Positions 7,283 through 15,541 of a stretch of DNA of 64,000 bases are shown piece after piece. A program made the position numbers and the translations under genes. The notes under the pieces are model-generated. The model searched no databases, was not told the origin of the DNA, and was given only the letters and a program-made list of their open reading frames with translations. Position 1 is the stretch's first letter. Each line of letters starts with the position of its first letter. This stretch comes from Paenibacillus montaniterrae (GTDB lineage: Bacteria; Bacillota; Bacilli; Paenibacillales; Paenibacillaceae). The DNA is taken from assembly GCF_018403185.1 (NCBI RefSeq), contig NZ_BOSE01000004.1, positions 310,001 through 374,000 of the forward strand, written 5' to 3'.

Positions 7283-8440
7283 ATGCTAAAAGCATGCCGC
7301 CGAGCTTTTATGCTGGCATTATCAATTGCATTACTGTGGACGGGATTCGCATTTAGTCCCGGGACAGCCAAGGCTGCCACCAATTTGGAGCTGTATACAC
7401 CATACAGGCAGCTGACAGCAGCGCCGGGCGAATCCATTACGTATTCAATCGAGCTTATTAACCATACAAGCTCGACTCAGCTTGCCAATATTGGCTTCAC
7501 TACCAATCATAAAGACTGGGTTTACGATTTAACTACTGGGGGGAAAAACGTTCAGCAAGTTGCAGTGAAGGCTGGGGAAGCGCAATCCTTGAATTTGCGG
7601 CTCGATGTGCCGCTGCAAATTGACGCTGGACAATATCAATTCAAGGTGACAGCCGGCGACGCCTCGCTTGATCTGACCGTTGTCGTTGCTGAGAAAGGAA
7701 CGTTCAATTCAAACTTCGAGATCGAGCAGGAAAATATGGAGGGCTATGCCGGCTCTGACTTCACCTTCTCCGCTACGCTGCGCAACCATACTGCCGAGGA
7801 GCAAACCTATGCCTTGGCTGCTTCGCCTGCCAGCGGCTGGGAGGTGCGCTTCCAGTCGAACAGCAACTATGTATCATCCGTTACGCTAGAGCCTAACGCC
7901 TCTCAAACGATTAGCGTGCAGGTAACGGCTCCGGAGGGCGTAGCTGCCGGCGATTATCAAATTCCAATTACGGCCTACAACAATGCAACCAAGGCAGAGG
8001 CGCAAATCGAGGTTTCCATTATCGGCTCGTACAATCTTTCCCTTAAAACAAGCGACGAGCGGCTGAACACCTCGATTCGAGCTGGCGGCAACAGCACGAT
8101 CGAGCTTATTGTTGAAAATACAGGTACGGCTGCACTTGAAAATATTAGCGTCTCCTCTGTAACGCCGACAAATTGGCAGGTGCAATTTGAGCCTAAAACG
8201 ATTGCAAGCCTTGAGCCTGGCAAAACGGCAACCGTGCAAGCGATCATTACATCCAGCGAGGATGCGCTGCCAGGCGACTATGCGATGAGTGTATCAGCAC
8301 GTACAGATCAAAAATCTGCTGACGCCTCGATTCGCGTCACTGTTAAATCTTCCGTACTATGGGGTTGGATAGGAGTCGCGATCATTGTAGCGGTGCTGCT
8401 GGGCATTTACAGCTTGTTCCGTCGCTATGGGAGGAGATAA
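7283..8440 (+). CDS. Membrane-anchored NEW3-domain protein of an ABC exporter operon
   Basis: The protein has 385 residues. A signal peptide covers about residues 1-31 (ending GTAKA), then three beta-sandwich repeats of the NEW3 (NPCBM-associated) type follow, visible as repeated motifs such as SITYSIELINHT, FTFSATLRNHT and STIELIVENTG. A C-terminal membrane helix (GWIGVAIIVAVLLGIY) ends in a basic tail. It would sit outside the membrane with its anchor at the C terminus. An ABC ATPase starts two bases after its stop codon and a permease follows, so the three probably form one transporter unit. The role of NEW3 proteins in such operons is unknown; substrate binding or assembly is inferred. 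Confidence 0.85.
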   Translation: MLKACRRAFMLALSIALLWTGFAFSPGTAKAATNLELYTPYRQLTAAPGESITYSIELINHTSSTQLANIGFTTNHKDWVYDLTTGGKNVQQVAVKAGEAQSLNLRLDVPLQIDAGQYQFKVTAGDASLDLTVVVAEKGTFNSNFEIEQENMEGYAGSDFTFSATLRNHTAEEQTYALAASPASGWEVRFQSNSNYVSSVTLEPNASQTISVQVTAPEGVAAGDYQIPITAYNNATKAEAQIEVSIIGSYNLSLKTSDERLNTSIRAGGNSTIELIVENTGTAALENISVSSVTPTNWQVQFEPKTIASLEPGKTATVQAIITSSEDALPGDYAMSVSARTDQKSADASIRVTVKSSVLWGWIGVAIIVAVLLGIYSLFRRYGRR

Positions 8441-8442
8441 AC

Positions 8443-9411
8443 GTGGAACCGGTCATTGAGCTTACCAATTTGACTAAAAAATACAATCAGTATACAGCGG
8501 TTAACGGTCTGAACTTGACGCTCTATCGCGGTGAAGTTTTTGGCTTGCTTGGCCCGAATGGCGCGGGGAAAACAACAACGATTTTGATGATGCTCGGCTT
8601 GACGGATCGTACCTCTGGCGATGTCAAGGTGCTGGGGCTGGACCCAAATTACAATGCTATCGAAATTAAATCGAAGGTCGGCTATATGCCGGATGACATC
8701 GGCTTCTACGAGGATCGAACCGCAATCGACAATCTCGTATACACCGCTCGCTTAAATGGCATAGCCGCAAAGCAGGCCAAGCAGCAAGCCGAGCTGCTGC
8801 TGCAGCGGGTTGGGCTGGAGAACGCGATCAACAAAAAGGTCGGGGCATTCTCGCGCGGCATGAGACAGCGTCTTGGGCTGGCGGATGTGCTGATCAAGCA
8901 GCCGGAAATTATTATTCTCGATGAGCCGACGCTGGGTATTGACCCGGAAGGGGTTCGCGAGCTGCTCGAGCTTATTTCCACCTTGAGCCGGGAAGAGAAA
9001 ATTACCGTTCTGCTTTGCTCGCATCATCTTCATCAGGTGCAGCAGGTCTGTGATCGTGTCGGCTTGTTCGTACAGGGAGAGCTGGTTGCCTGCGGCAATA
9101 TCGCCCAGCTTTCTGAAGCGTTGAATGAAGAGAAAACCGTAACGATTGAGCTCGAGGTCGCTGCCTTGAACAATCCGCTCAAAACCGCGCTGGAAGCATT
9201 GGAGCAGGTCCTTTCCATCGAGACAGCAGCACCTGGCTCTGCGCAGCGCGTTACGGTTACATGCAGCGAGGATATTACTGCGCTCGTCGCCAAGCTTGCC
9301 TCCGAGCATAGCGAGCTTTATATGATTCATCGTCAAGTGTACGGTCTGGACGATATTTACCACCGTTACTTCGAAGGAGGGGAAGCACGTGAAGCTGCAA
9401 CTAAAGCTTAA
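8443..9411 (+). CDS. ABC transporter ATP-binding protein
   Basis: This 322-residue ATPase of the CcmA/multidrug (DrrA-like) type has Walker A GPNGAGKTT near residue 40, the ABC signature altered to FSRGMRQRLGLA, and Walker B IIILDEPTLGIDPEG followed by the switch histidine in CSHHLHQV. The C-terminal extension (about 100 residues) is usual in this subfamily. The GTG at 8443 is chosen because GGGAGGAG lies just upstream and the previous gene ends at 8440. It powers the permease encoded next, whose start it overlaps. The transported substrate is not evident. Confidence 0.92.
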   Translation: MEPVIELTNLTKKYNQYTAVNGLNLTLYRGEVFGLLGPNGAGKTTTILMMLGLTDRTSGDVKVLGLDPNYNAIEIKSKVGYMPDDIGFYEDRTAIDNLVYTARLNGIAAKQAKQQAELLLQRVGLENAINKKVGAFSRGMRQRLGLADVLIKQPEIIILDEPTLGIDPEGVRELLELISTLSREEKITVLLCSHHLHQVQQVCDRVGLFVQGELVACGNIAQLSEALNEEKTVTIELEVAALNNPLKTALEALEQVLSIETAAPGSAQRVTVTCSEDITALVAKLASEHSELYMIHRQVYGLDDIYHRYFEGGEAREAATKA

Positions 9412-10483
9412 CCAAGCGCTTCGGCTCTGGCAGGAGAAGCTTGGCAAGTTAAAGCCCGAAGCTTTATTCCAGCGCACTTCCGACAAGCGTACTTCCGAGC
9501 ATGCGCCAGCGCAGCAGCGCCCTTATTCCAATGCATCGAGAAAAGCATTTTGGGTAATGGTGCAGAAGGAATTTGGTGATCATATCCGTTCATGGCGCTT
9601 TTCCATTCTGCTGGCTATAATCGTGCTTGCCTGCATTGGCTCAATCTATTCGGCGATTACTGCTTTGCAGGCGCAAAGCGACTCTGGAAATACGCAAACG
9701 TTTTTGTTTTTGAAAATATTTACGCTATCAGACGGAAGCATTCCCCAATTCACGCAATTCGTCGCTTTTCTCGGTCCTTTAATGGGGATTGCGCTAGGCT
9801 TTGATGCCGTCAATACCGAGCGCAGCAAAGGAACGCTAAGCAGGCTGATTTCGCAGCCGATCTATCGAGACGACTTTCTTAAAGCCAAATTCATTTCCTC
9901 ACTGCTGCTTGTTGCGGTAGTCATTTTCTCGCTTGGCTTTCTCGTCATGGGGTTGGGGCTGGTCGTCATCGGCTATCCGCCTACACCTGAGGAATTTGTG
10001 CGGGTTATCTGCTTCCTGCTGACAGCAGTTGTATACGTCGGCTTCTGGCTCAATCTGTCGATTTTGCTTTCGATTCGCTTCAAGCAGGCTGCAACGAGTG
10101 CATTATCGTCGATAGCGATCTGGATTTTCTTTACCGTCTTTTATGGCATCATTATTAACCTGGTGTCCAATGCGATCTTCCCTGATCAGAACGGCACCAC
10201 GGAGCAAATATTGCGCTATTACGGTCAAATGGATTTGCTGTCCCGCATTTCCCCTGCCGAGCTGTTTAGCGACATCACAACTACGCTGCTTATGCCCAAT
10301 GTCCGTTCGCTTGGCGTGCTGACGATGGAGCAGGTAACATTGGCACTGGACAGTCCACTCGCGCTCGGACAGAGCATCCTGCTCGTCTGGCCGCAGCTTA
10401 CCGCGCTACTGGCCTTGACCTTTGTCTGCTTTGGCCTATCCTACTACCTGTTCATGCGTCAGGAAATCCGCGCCAGATCGTAA
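9389..10483 (+). CDS. ABC transporter permease (ABC-2 type)
   Basis: This 364-residue membrane protein has a hydrophilic N-terminal region of about 60 residues, then six likely membrane helices, including FSILLAIIVLACIGSIY near residue 70 and a last one near LTALLALTFVCFGLSYYLF. The pattern NTERSKGTLSRLISQPIYRDDFLKAK is the conserved cytoplasmic coupling segment of ABC-2 permeases. The GTG start overlaps the ATPase gene by 23 bases and is preceded by GGAGGGG. It completes the three-gene export unit with the NEW3 protein and the ATPase. A terminator follows at 10500. Confidence 0.9.
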   Translation: MKLQLKLNQALRLWQEKLGKLKPEALFQRTSDKRTSEHAPAQQRPYSNASRKAFWVMVQKEFGDHIRSWRFSILLAIIVLACIGSIYSAITALQAQSDSGNTQTFLFLKIFTLSDGSIPQFTQFVAFLGPLMGIALGFDAVNTERSKGTLSRLISQPIYRDDFLKAKFISSLLLVAVVIFSLGFLVMGLGLVVIGYPPTPEEFVRVICFLLTAVVYVGFWLNLSILLSIRFKQAATSALSSIAIWIFFTVFYGIIINLVSNAIFPDQNGTTEQILRYYGQMDLLSRISPAELFSDITTTLLMPNVRSLGVLTMEQVTLALDSPLALGQSILLVWPQLTALLALTFVCFGLSYYLFMRQEIRARS

Positions 10484-10499
10484 GCCTATTGAATAACAA

Positions 10500-10538
10500 A
10501 AGCTCGAGACTCTGCATGATGCAGTCAGGCTCGAGCTT
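10500..10538 (+). terminator. Terminator of the ABC exporter operon
   Basis: AAGCTCGAG and CTCGAGCTT form a 9-base-pair stem, with a second small pairing (CTGCAT/ATGCAG) in the loop, followed by TCTTGCT. It could also stop transcripts arriving on the other strand. Confidence 0.75.
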
Positions 10539-10581
10539 CTTGCTATAGAGTGACTTTGCTATAAATAATAACGAAGTACGA

Positions 10582-10701
10582 CTACTTCTTCTCCATCAAT
10601 TTACGAATCAGAATGACTATAATGACGATGAAAGCGGCAACTGCCACTACGCCTAAAAACGCAATAATCGTAAAAAACATACTTGACCAATGGAAACTCA
10701 T
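10582..10701 (-). CDS. 39-residue single-pass membrane protein
   Basis: This short reading frame begins MSFHWSSMFF, continues with an uninterrupted hydrophobic run of about 25 residues, and ends in the basic tail IRKLMEKK before a TAG stop. The ATG at 10701 stands two bases after the MocR gene's stop codon and eight bases after AGGAGG, which itself lies in the MocR 3' end, so translation is probably coupled. One membrane helix with a positively charged cytoplasmic C terminus is likely. It matches no family I can name. It could modulate a membrane partner or be a toxin-like peptide; neither is shown. Confidence 0.68.
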   Translation of the reverse strand: MSFHWSSMFFTIIAFLGVVAVAAFIVIIVILIRKLMEKK

Positions 10702-10703
10702 GC

Positions 10704-12236
10704 TCATATCCTCCTATTTTGGGCAGCATCCGCTTGCACAGCCTCCCAAGCCCGCTGCAGACGAACGATGCCTTCTTCGATATCCTGCTCATTCAAATGC
10801 GCATAGCCAAGGCAAAGCGCTGGCTCCTTATGCATCAACTGGTATTTTCTCGCATCCACAACATAGACAGCCTGATCGGCACAGGCTTGCAAAAAACGTC
10901 CAAATTGCTGCTCATCCCCTTGCCAGACAGCATAAATATGCAAGCCTGCCTGCGACGGATAAGGAGCCAGCACGCCTTGCAAGCGCTGTGCAAGCAGCTG
11001 CTGCATTAGCTCGGCGCGCCTGCGGTACAGCCGCTTCAATCTGCGCAGATGGCGATCATATTGGCCTGTATTCATAAAGGCTGCAAGCGCTCGCTGCTGA
11101 ATAATCGAGCTGGGATGCCGCTCATATACCATTTTCGCGTAACGGAACGGCTCCTTCAGCTCCTGCGGCAAAATCGCATAGCCAATTCGCAAATCCTGCA
11201 GCATAGTACGGGAAAACGTCCCGACATAAATGACTCTTCCTGCTTGATCCAGCGATTTCATCGGCTCAATCGCTCTGCCGACATGACGAAACTCGCTGTC
11301 ATAATCATCTTCAATAATGTAGCTGTTATGCTGCTGCGCCCATTGCAGCAGCTGCAGCCTGCGCTCCATGCTTAGCACGACGCCCGTTGGAAACTGTCGG
11401 CTCGGCGTAAGCAGCAGCAGCTTGTAGCCTTCATGCTGCGGACGAAAGCATATGCCCTGCTCATCTACTGGAAAAGCATCCAGCCTGGCTCCGACGGACA
11501 GCAGCGCATTCCTTGCCCCAACATAATGTGGGTCCTCAATCGCCGCATAGTCTCCTTGATTCAGCAGCAATTGCGCCAGCAGCGCAATCGCCTGCTGCGA
11601 GCCATTCACTATCATAATATCGTCAGCGTCGGCAACAATGCCCCGCTCCTTGCGCACCTGTCTGGCAATCGCCTGCTTCAGCTCGTCATGGCCATCGCTC
11701 GAATAGGCATCACGCAGCTCATGCTGATACTGCTCACGCGCTTGCTCATACAAGTGACGATTCCATTCCTTCATTGGAAAATGTGCCAGCTCAACCTTGC
11801 CGAGGCTAAATTCAATCGTATGCCGTTTGCCAGAAACGCTATAGCTGCCTGCTTTAGCCTTATCCGCATCGGGAATTGTTCGCACAGAAGCTGATCCCTG
11901 CAGCGCCAAGCCTTGAATGCGCCTGCCCCAATCGGACAGCCTTGCCTCAATCCGATGCTCATCGCTTGCTTTCAGGCTTAGCTGCTGCGTATCGCCAACA
12001 AACGTGCCGCTGCCTGCAATCGCATAAATATAACCTTGAGACAGCAGCATATCGTACACCGCGTTGACGGTTCCGCGGGAAAGCTCGAATTGATCGGCTA
12101 GCTGCCTGGTTGAAGGAAGCTTCGTATGCGGCTCCAGACTGCCATTCAAGACCGCATCGCGCATTGCGTGAAACAACGCTGCCTGCTTTGTACGGTGGGC
12201 TTGCATATAATCGTCGTAAGCAATAAACAGCTCCAT
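10704..12236 (-). CDS. MocR-family (GntR/aminotransferase fusion) regulator
   Basis: The predicted protein has 510 residues. The N-terminal GntR winged helix (residues 10-75, with TKLPSTRQLADQFELSRGTV) is joined to a class I aminotransferase-like domain. The pyridoxal phosphate lysine motif is replaced by the usual MocR form in VGTFSRTMLQDLRIGYAILP, and YIIEDDYDSEFR is the conserved cofactor-contact motif. MocR proteins use PLP as a sensor cofactor; the PdxR branch controls vitamin B6 genes. The neighbour on the other strand is a flavin split-barrel protein distantly related to pyridoxamine oxidase. The ATG at 12236 follows GGGAGG. Direct repeats in the divergent interval are likely operators. 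Confidence 0.9.
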   Translation of the reverse strand: MELFIAYDDYMQAHRTKQAALFHAMRDAVLNGSLEPHTKLPSTRQLADQFELSRGTVNAVYDMLLSQGYIYAIAGSGTFVGDTQQLSLKASDEHRIEARLSDWGRRIQGLALQGSASVRTIPDADKAKAGSYSVSGKRHTIEFSLGKVELAHFPMKEWNRHLYEQAREQYQHELRDAYSSDGHDELKQAIARQVRKERGIVADADDIMIVNGSQQAIALLAQLLLNQGDYAAIEDPHYVGARNALLSVGARLDAFPVDEQGICFRPQHEGYKLLLLTPSRQFPTGVVLSMERRLQLLQWAQQHNSYIIEDDYDSEFRHVGRAIEPMKSLDQAGRVIYVGTFSRTMLQDLRIGYAILPQELKEPFRYAKMVYERHPSSIIQQRALAAFMNTGQYDRHLRRLKRLYRRRAELMQQLLAQRLQGVLAPYPSQAGLHIYAVWQGDEQQFGRFLQACADQAVYVVDARKYQLMHKEPALCLGYAHLNEQDIEEGIVRLQRAWEAVQADAAQNRRI

Positions 12237-12249
12237 CTCGCCACCTCCC

Positions 12250-12296
12250 AACTGGTTCAATAAAAATGATTGTAACTGGATCTTTTTTCATGTCAA
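12250..12296. promoter_or_regulatory. MocR promoter with direct-repeat operator candidates
   Basis: AACTGGTTC (12250-12258) and AACTGGATC (12274-12282) are direct repeats 24 bases apart. MocR regulators often bind such repeats. On the - strand, TTGACA (12291-12296) and TACAAT (12269-12274) with a 16-base spacer form a good promoter for the MocR gene that the second repeat overlaps. Confidence 0.55.
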
Positions 12297-12340
12297 GGAT
12301 TCTCGTACAATGTTCCCATTCCAATCGCGAGGTGAAGCTA

Positions 12341-12979
12341 ATGAGAAGAAAAGAATTTCTTATCGGTGATGAAAACTATGAAGATGTAGTCGAATTTTTG
12401 CAGGAAATGAGCTTTGGCTTTCTCGGCATATGGAAGGAAGGCGATTACCCGGGTGTCGTGCCGATCAACTACGTCTATTTCAATGATGCGATCTATTTAC
12501 ATGGCAGCAAAGCAGGAGAAAAAATGAACAGCATTAAGCAGAAGCCGAATGTAAGCTTTGCAGTTGCCAAGGAATATGCGCAAATTCCTTCCTACATGTC
12601 GGACCCGTTTTACGCTTGTCCGGCTACAGTATTTTTCAAATCAGTATACATGACCGGCAAAGCCGAGGTTGTAGAGGATTTGCAGGAAAAATGCGATGTA
12701 CTCAACGAGCTGATGCACAAGCTTCAGCCTGAAGGAGGCTACCATCCGATTACGCTAGAGCACAGCGGCTACGCAAGCCATGTTAAAGCAACCGCAGTGA
12801 TTCGGATTGACATTGACCAGCTTACTGCCAAATTCAAATTCGGCCAAAACTGGAAGCCGAAAAAGCTGCAGCATATTAGCGAGCAGCTATTGCAGCGCGG
12901 GCAAGCGCTTGATGAGCAAACAGCAGAACTCATGATGCGCTACTGTCCGCATGCCAAGCAGCACAATGAAGCGGAATAA
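12341..12979 (+). CDS. Pyridoxamine 5'-phosphate oxidase-like (NimA-type) flavin-binding protein
   Basis: This 212-residue protein has the FMN-binding split-barrel fold of the NimA/COG3467 group. Motifs are FLGIWKEGDYPGVVPINYVYFNDAIYLHG-type strand pairs near residues 30-55, then HGSKAGEKMNSIKQKPNVSF and the later VYMTGKAEVVED. It is not the true PdxH enzyme, which has a different substrate-binding C terminus. Family members bind FMN or F420-like cofactors and reduce or sequester small molecules. The start at 12341 follows GAGGTGA. It is divergent from the MocR gene and probably controlled by it, which would link it to PLP or amine metabolism. Confidence 0.82.
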   Translation: MRRKEFLIGDENYEDVVEFLQEMSFGFLGIWKEGDYPGVVPINYVYFNDAIYLHGSKAGEKMNSIKQKPNVSFAVAKEYAQIPSYMSDPFYACPATVFFKSVYMTGKAEVVEDLQEKCDVLNELMHKLQPEGGYHPITLEHSGYASHVKATAVIRIDIDQLTAKFKFGQNWKPKKLQHISEQLLQRGQALDEQTAELMMRYCPHAKQHNEAE

Positions 12980-13033
12980 CCTCTGCAGCGATGCTTGCGA
13001 GTCGTAAAACGCATAGCAGCAGACAAGAATAGA

Positions 13034-13097
13034 AAAGCCGTATCCAGGCGTGGTGCAGAGAATATCCCCTCTCTGCTCTTCAGCTGTGTACGGCTTT
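13034..13097 (+). terminator. Terminator after the flavin-binding protein gene
   Basis: AAAGCCGTA and TACGGCTTT form the outer stem and GCAGAGA/TCTCTGC an inner stem, followed by a short T-containing tail. It lies about 55 bases after the stop codon. Confidence 0.75.
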
Positions 13098-13118
13098 CAT
13101 TGATGTTAATATAAGTAG

Positions 13119-13321
13119 GTTCAAAAAGTCGGCTTTCAGGACCAAGAAGATGGCACGATACTAGAAGGCGAGGAGCGCAGCGTAGGCACTTGCTACGTGA
13201 GCACCTAAAATGTTTCCGTAGGAAACATACTTCGGAAGCATAAGCCTTCGCTAGCGTTCAAGATTCGCCGTCGAATCCACTACAACGCAACCACATCGTC
13301 ATCAAAGTCCGATTTTTAAAC
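13119..13321 (+). repeat. Dispersed structured element, long form (copy 2, mosaic)
   Basis: This 203-base copy has a type-B left half (AAGATGGCACGATACTAG, GAAGGC) and a right half whose P2 strand is type A (CTAGCGTTCAAG), with the extra TGTTTCC/GGAAACA hairpin between. Its two ends do not pair as well as in other copies, and its 3' end is the same as that of the next copy, so it looks like a recombinant. Confidence 0.82.
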
Positions 13322-13338
13322 ATCCCTTTCCAATTGAA

Positions 13339-13506
13339 GTTTAAAAATTGGGCTTTCAGGTCCAAGAAGCTTGGACGCTAGTAGAAAACGAGGAGCGCAG
13401 CGTAGAGCAGAGCTACGTGAGCACCGCAGTTTTCGCTAGCGTTCAAGATTCGCCGTCGAATACGCTACAACGCAACCACATCGTCATCAAAGTCCGATTT
13501 TTAAAC
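13339..13506 (+). repeat. Dispersed structured element, short form (copy 3)
   Basis: This 168-base copy has ends GTTTAAAAATTGGGCTTT and AAAGTCCGATTTTTAAAC that pair completely, with G-U allowed. It carries GAAAAC (13384-13389) facing GTTTTC (13429-13434), where other copies have GAAAAT facing ATTTTC, so a substitution on one side is matched on the other. A 5-base-pair ATTCG-CCGT-CGAAT hairpin is intact. Confidence 0.87.
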
Positions 13507-13514
13507 ATCCTCTA

Positions 13515-14102
13515 TCAGTTCATTACAAAGTTAATTAGCTGTTGTTTCTTGCCTTCAGTCAACTCGCCGCTATTGTCAAAAATAAGCACAGAACCTTCAG
13601 GAAGCTCCCAGTTGATTTGCGGAACGAAATCGACACGTTTCTCAAAATCGCCCCAATTGTCCAGCTTCCAGCGATCACGCTCTGTGCGGCGCTCAACAAT
13701 TCGCTGATGCTGCAGCTCCATATCCTGCAAGGTTACGACGATAACCTTTACATCCACCTGCTCTTTGCTTAAGCCGGCAGCCGCAATAACGTCCTCAAGC
13801 CACTGCTTGTTGCGCAGCTCGGAAGTAAAAGGAGAGATCATGAACACATTTTGCCCTGCTGCCAGGTTCTCGATGCAAATGTCCTTAGTTGTATCATACT
13901 CAAGATCGCGCAAATTCTCCTTGTAAAACTGGGAATCGCGATCATTTTTGTCGAGTCCTTTCATTTCAAGAATAGCCTCTACAAAGCGTCCGCCAACCGT
14001 ATCACGATCCAAAAAGGCCGCGGGCAGCTCCTTGCTCAGCAAGCGGGCAACTGTTGTTTTGCCTGTACCTGCAACGCCAACAAAAAACACTAATTTCTGC
14101 AA
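13515..14102 (-). CDS. P-loop NTPase, kinase-like
   Basis: The predicted protein has 195 residues, with Walker A GVAGTGKTTVARLLS at the N terminus, an LDRDTVGG segment that resembles the substrate/lid region of small-molecule kinases, and a late ERDRW basic stretch. This pattern fits gluconokinase/shikimate-kinase-like or zeta-toxin-like P-loop proteins that phosphorylate small molecules. The ATG at 14117 has no ribosome binding site in front, whereas GGAGG lies eight bases before an in-frame TTG at 14102, so the shorter form is chosen. Substrate unknown. A copy of the dispersed element ends only nine bases after its stop codon. Confidence 0.78.
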   Translation of the reverse strand: MQKLVFFVGVAGTGKTTVARLLSKELPAAFLDRDTVGGRFVEAILEMKGLDKNDRDSQFYKENLRDLEYDTTKDICIENLAAGQNVFMISPFTSELRNKQWLEDVIAAAGLSKEQVDVKVIVVTLQDMELQHQRIVERRTERDRWKLDNWGDFEKRVDFVPQINWELPEGSVLIFDNSGELTEGKKQQLINFVMN

Positions 14103-14141
14103 CTTGAAATCCTCCATCGTATGTAAGTATCAAGATTATAT

Positions 14142-14220
14142 CCTCTTTAGCTCGGATTTCAGGACGTCGAATAACTTCAACGCATTACTTCGTCATCAAA
14201 TTCGAGCCTTTACCATCCTC
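14142..14220 (+). repeat. Degenerate remnant of the dispersed element
   Basis: TTTAGCTCGGATTTCAGGAC matches the left end of the element, and CATTACTTCGTCATCAAATTC followed by CATCCTCT matches its right end. The whole central region has been deleted. It lies upstream of the P-loop gene. Confidence 0.6.
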
Positions 14221-14285
14221 TCTATACTATAGAAAATTGCTGGTCAAGTTGCAAGCCTTACAAGCTATGCAGTACATTCATGTTT

Positions 14286-14630
14286 TCAATACAGTACATT
14301 CATACCTTCAATATGCCGCTTCGTTTCATCAGTTCCACATTGGTGCAGCAGTCGAAACAGCGTCTGCATTTCCTCATCATGCTCATCATTCATATAAGCG
14401 ACCTGCTCCCCCTGCGTCAAGTTATAACGCATCATCCGATTCAAGGAAGACTCGTCGCGCTCATCCAGCTTGCGAAATTGCGCTTCAATCAGCTCAGCCT
14501 CTTCATCCGTTGCATCAATCTCCAGATGGTAGGAAGCAACCCCTTGCTGCAAGTGCAGCTGCTTGCCCTGCACATCAACATAATATCTTTTCCGTGCTCC
14601 ATGCTCACGAGCAGCATCATGTTCATTCAT
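14286..14630 (-). CDS. Conserved hypothetical protein
   Basis: This 114-residue soluble, acidic protein is rich in Glu and Asp, with RYYVDVQGKQLHLQQG near the N terminus and a helical central part (DEEAELIEAQFRKLDERDE). No membrane segment, signal peptide or known motif is visible. The start is supported by GGGAGG ten bases upstream. It stands alone between the P-loop gene and the Dph6-like gene. I do not recognise a function. Confidence 0.68.
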   Translation of the reverse strand: MNEHDAAREHGARKRYYVDVQGKQLHLQQGVASYHLEIDATDEEAELIEAQFRKLDERDESSLNRMMRYNLTQGEQVAYMNDEHDEEMQTLFRLLHQCGTDETKRHIEGMNVLY

Positions 14631-14860
14631 TATGTATCATCCTCCCAAGCGTCTCATATATGCGCTAATGCAGCGCGATTATACTAGCTACTACGCTCGT
14701 TATTATTCCCCATTATTGGCGGTTATATCAGCCATTGGCCGTTTTAGCGCCGCTCTACCAGTAACTAAGCTATGAAAACTGGTACAGAAAAGATAAAATG
14801 AAGATAAATGATAGCCGCAATGACAATAAGCATTTGCATACAGCAAAAGGAGAATCGGAT

Positions 14861-15541
14861 ATGGATTGGAAAAATGGCGCTCATGGCCGTAAATTTGTTG
14901 CTTCCTTTAGCGGAGGAAAGGATAGCGTACTTGCTTTATATGAAGCAAGCAAAGTTGGCGAAGCGCTTGGTCTGCTCGTTATGCTGGAGGAAGAAGGGAC
15001 ACGCTCTCGCTCACACGGAATGCCTCCAGAGGTAATTGCGGCTCAAGCTGACGCTTTAGGGCTGCCGGTATATACGGCGGCAGCCAGCTGGAACGATTAT
15101 GAACGGGAGTTTACCCGCTTGCTGGAAAATGCCAGACTTCAAGGCGCAGAGGTGCTGGTCACAGGTGATCTGGATATGCCTGCTCATGGCTGCTGGCATG
15201 ACAAGGTTACAAAAAATGCAGGCTTAATGCTGGGCATGCCGCTATGGGAGATGGATCATCGTGAAGCTGTCGAGCAATTTATTAACCTGGGTTTCACAGC
15301 GATCATCGTAACCGTAAACCTGACATTAGGCATGCGCGAGGACGATCTGGGCCGCATGCTCACGCTCGAGCTTGTAAAGGAGCTTGAAGCGCGAGGGATT
15401 GATCCTTGCGGGGAAGGCGGCGAGTTCCACACCACTGTTATTGACGGTCCAATTTTCAAGCATGCTGTTCCAGTACGAAAGCGTGAAATGATTAAGAATG
15501 AAGAATACGCTTTTCTGCCTTTAGAGCTGGACATTTCGTGA
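14861..15541 (+). CDS. Dph6-like ATP pyrophosphatase (adenine nucleotide alpha hydrolase)
   Basis: The predicted protein has 226 residues, with the PP-loop SGGKDSVLALYEA near the N terminus and the family motif CGEGGEFHTTVIDGP near residue 185. It belongs to the diphthine-ammonia ligase group (COG2102), which activates a carboxyl group by adenylation and transfers ammonia. Bacteria lack diphthamide, so the real substrate differs and is unknown; some relatives act in cobalamin or tRNA-related pathways. The ATG at 14861 follows AAAGGAG. Its 3' end overlaps the convergent EamA gene by 21 bases. Confidence 0.85.
   Translation: MDWKNGAHGRKFVASFSGGKDSVLALYEASKVGEALGLLVMLEEEGTRSRSHGMPPEVIAAQADALGLPVYTAAASWNDYEREFTRLLENARLQGAEVLVTGDLDMPAHGCWHDKVTKNAGLMLGMPLWEMDHREAVEQFINLGFTAIIVTVNLTLGMREDDLGRMLTLELVKELEARGIDPCGEGGEFHTTVIDGPIFKHAVPVRKREMIKNEEYAFLPLELDIS

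Noticed and set aside
8752..9486. 244-codon open frame on the - strand
   Set aside because: It is the antisense of the ABC ATPase and permease start; no ribosome binding site or motif.
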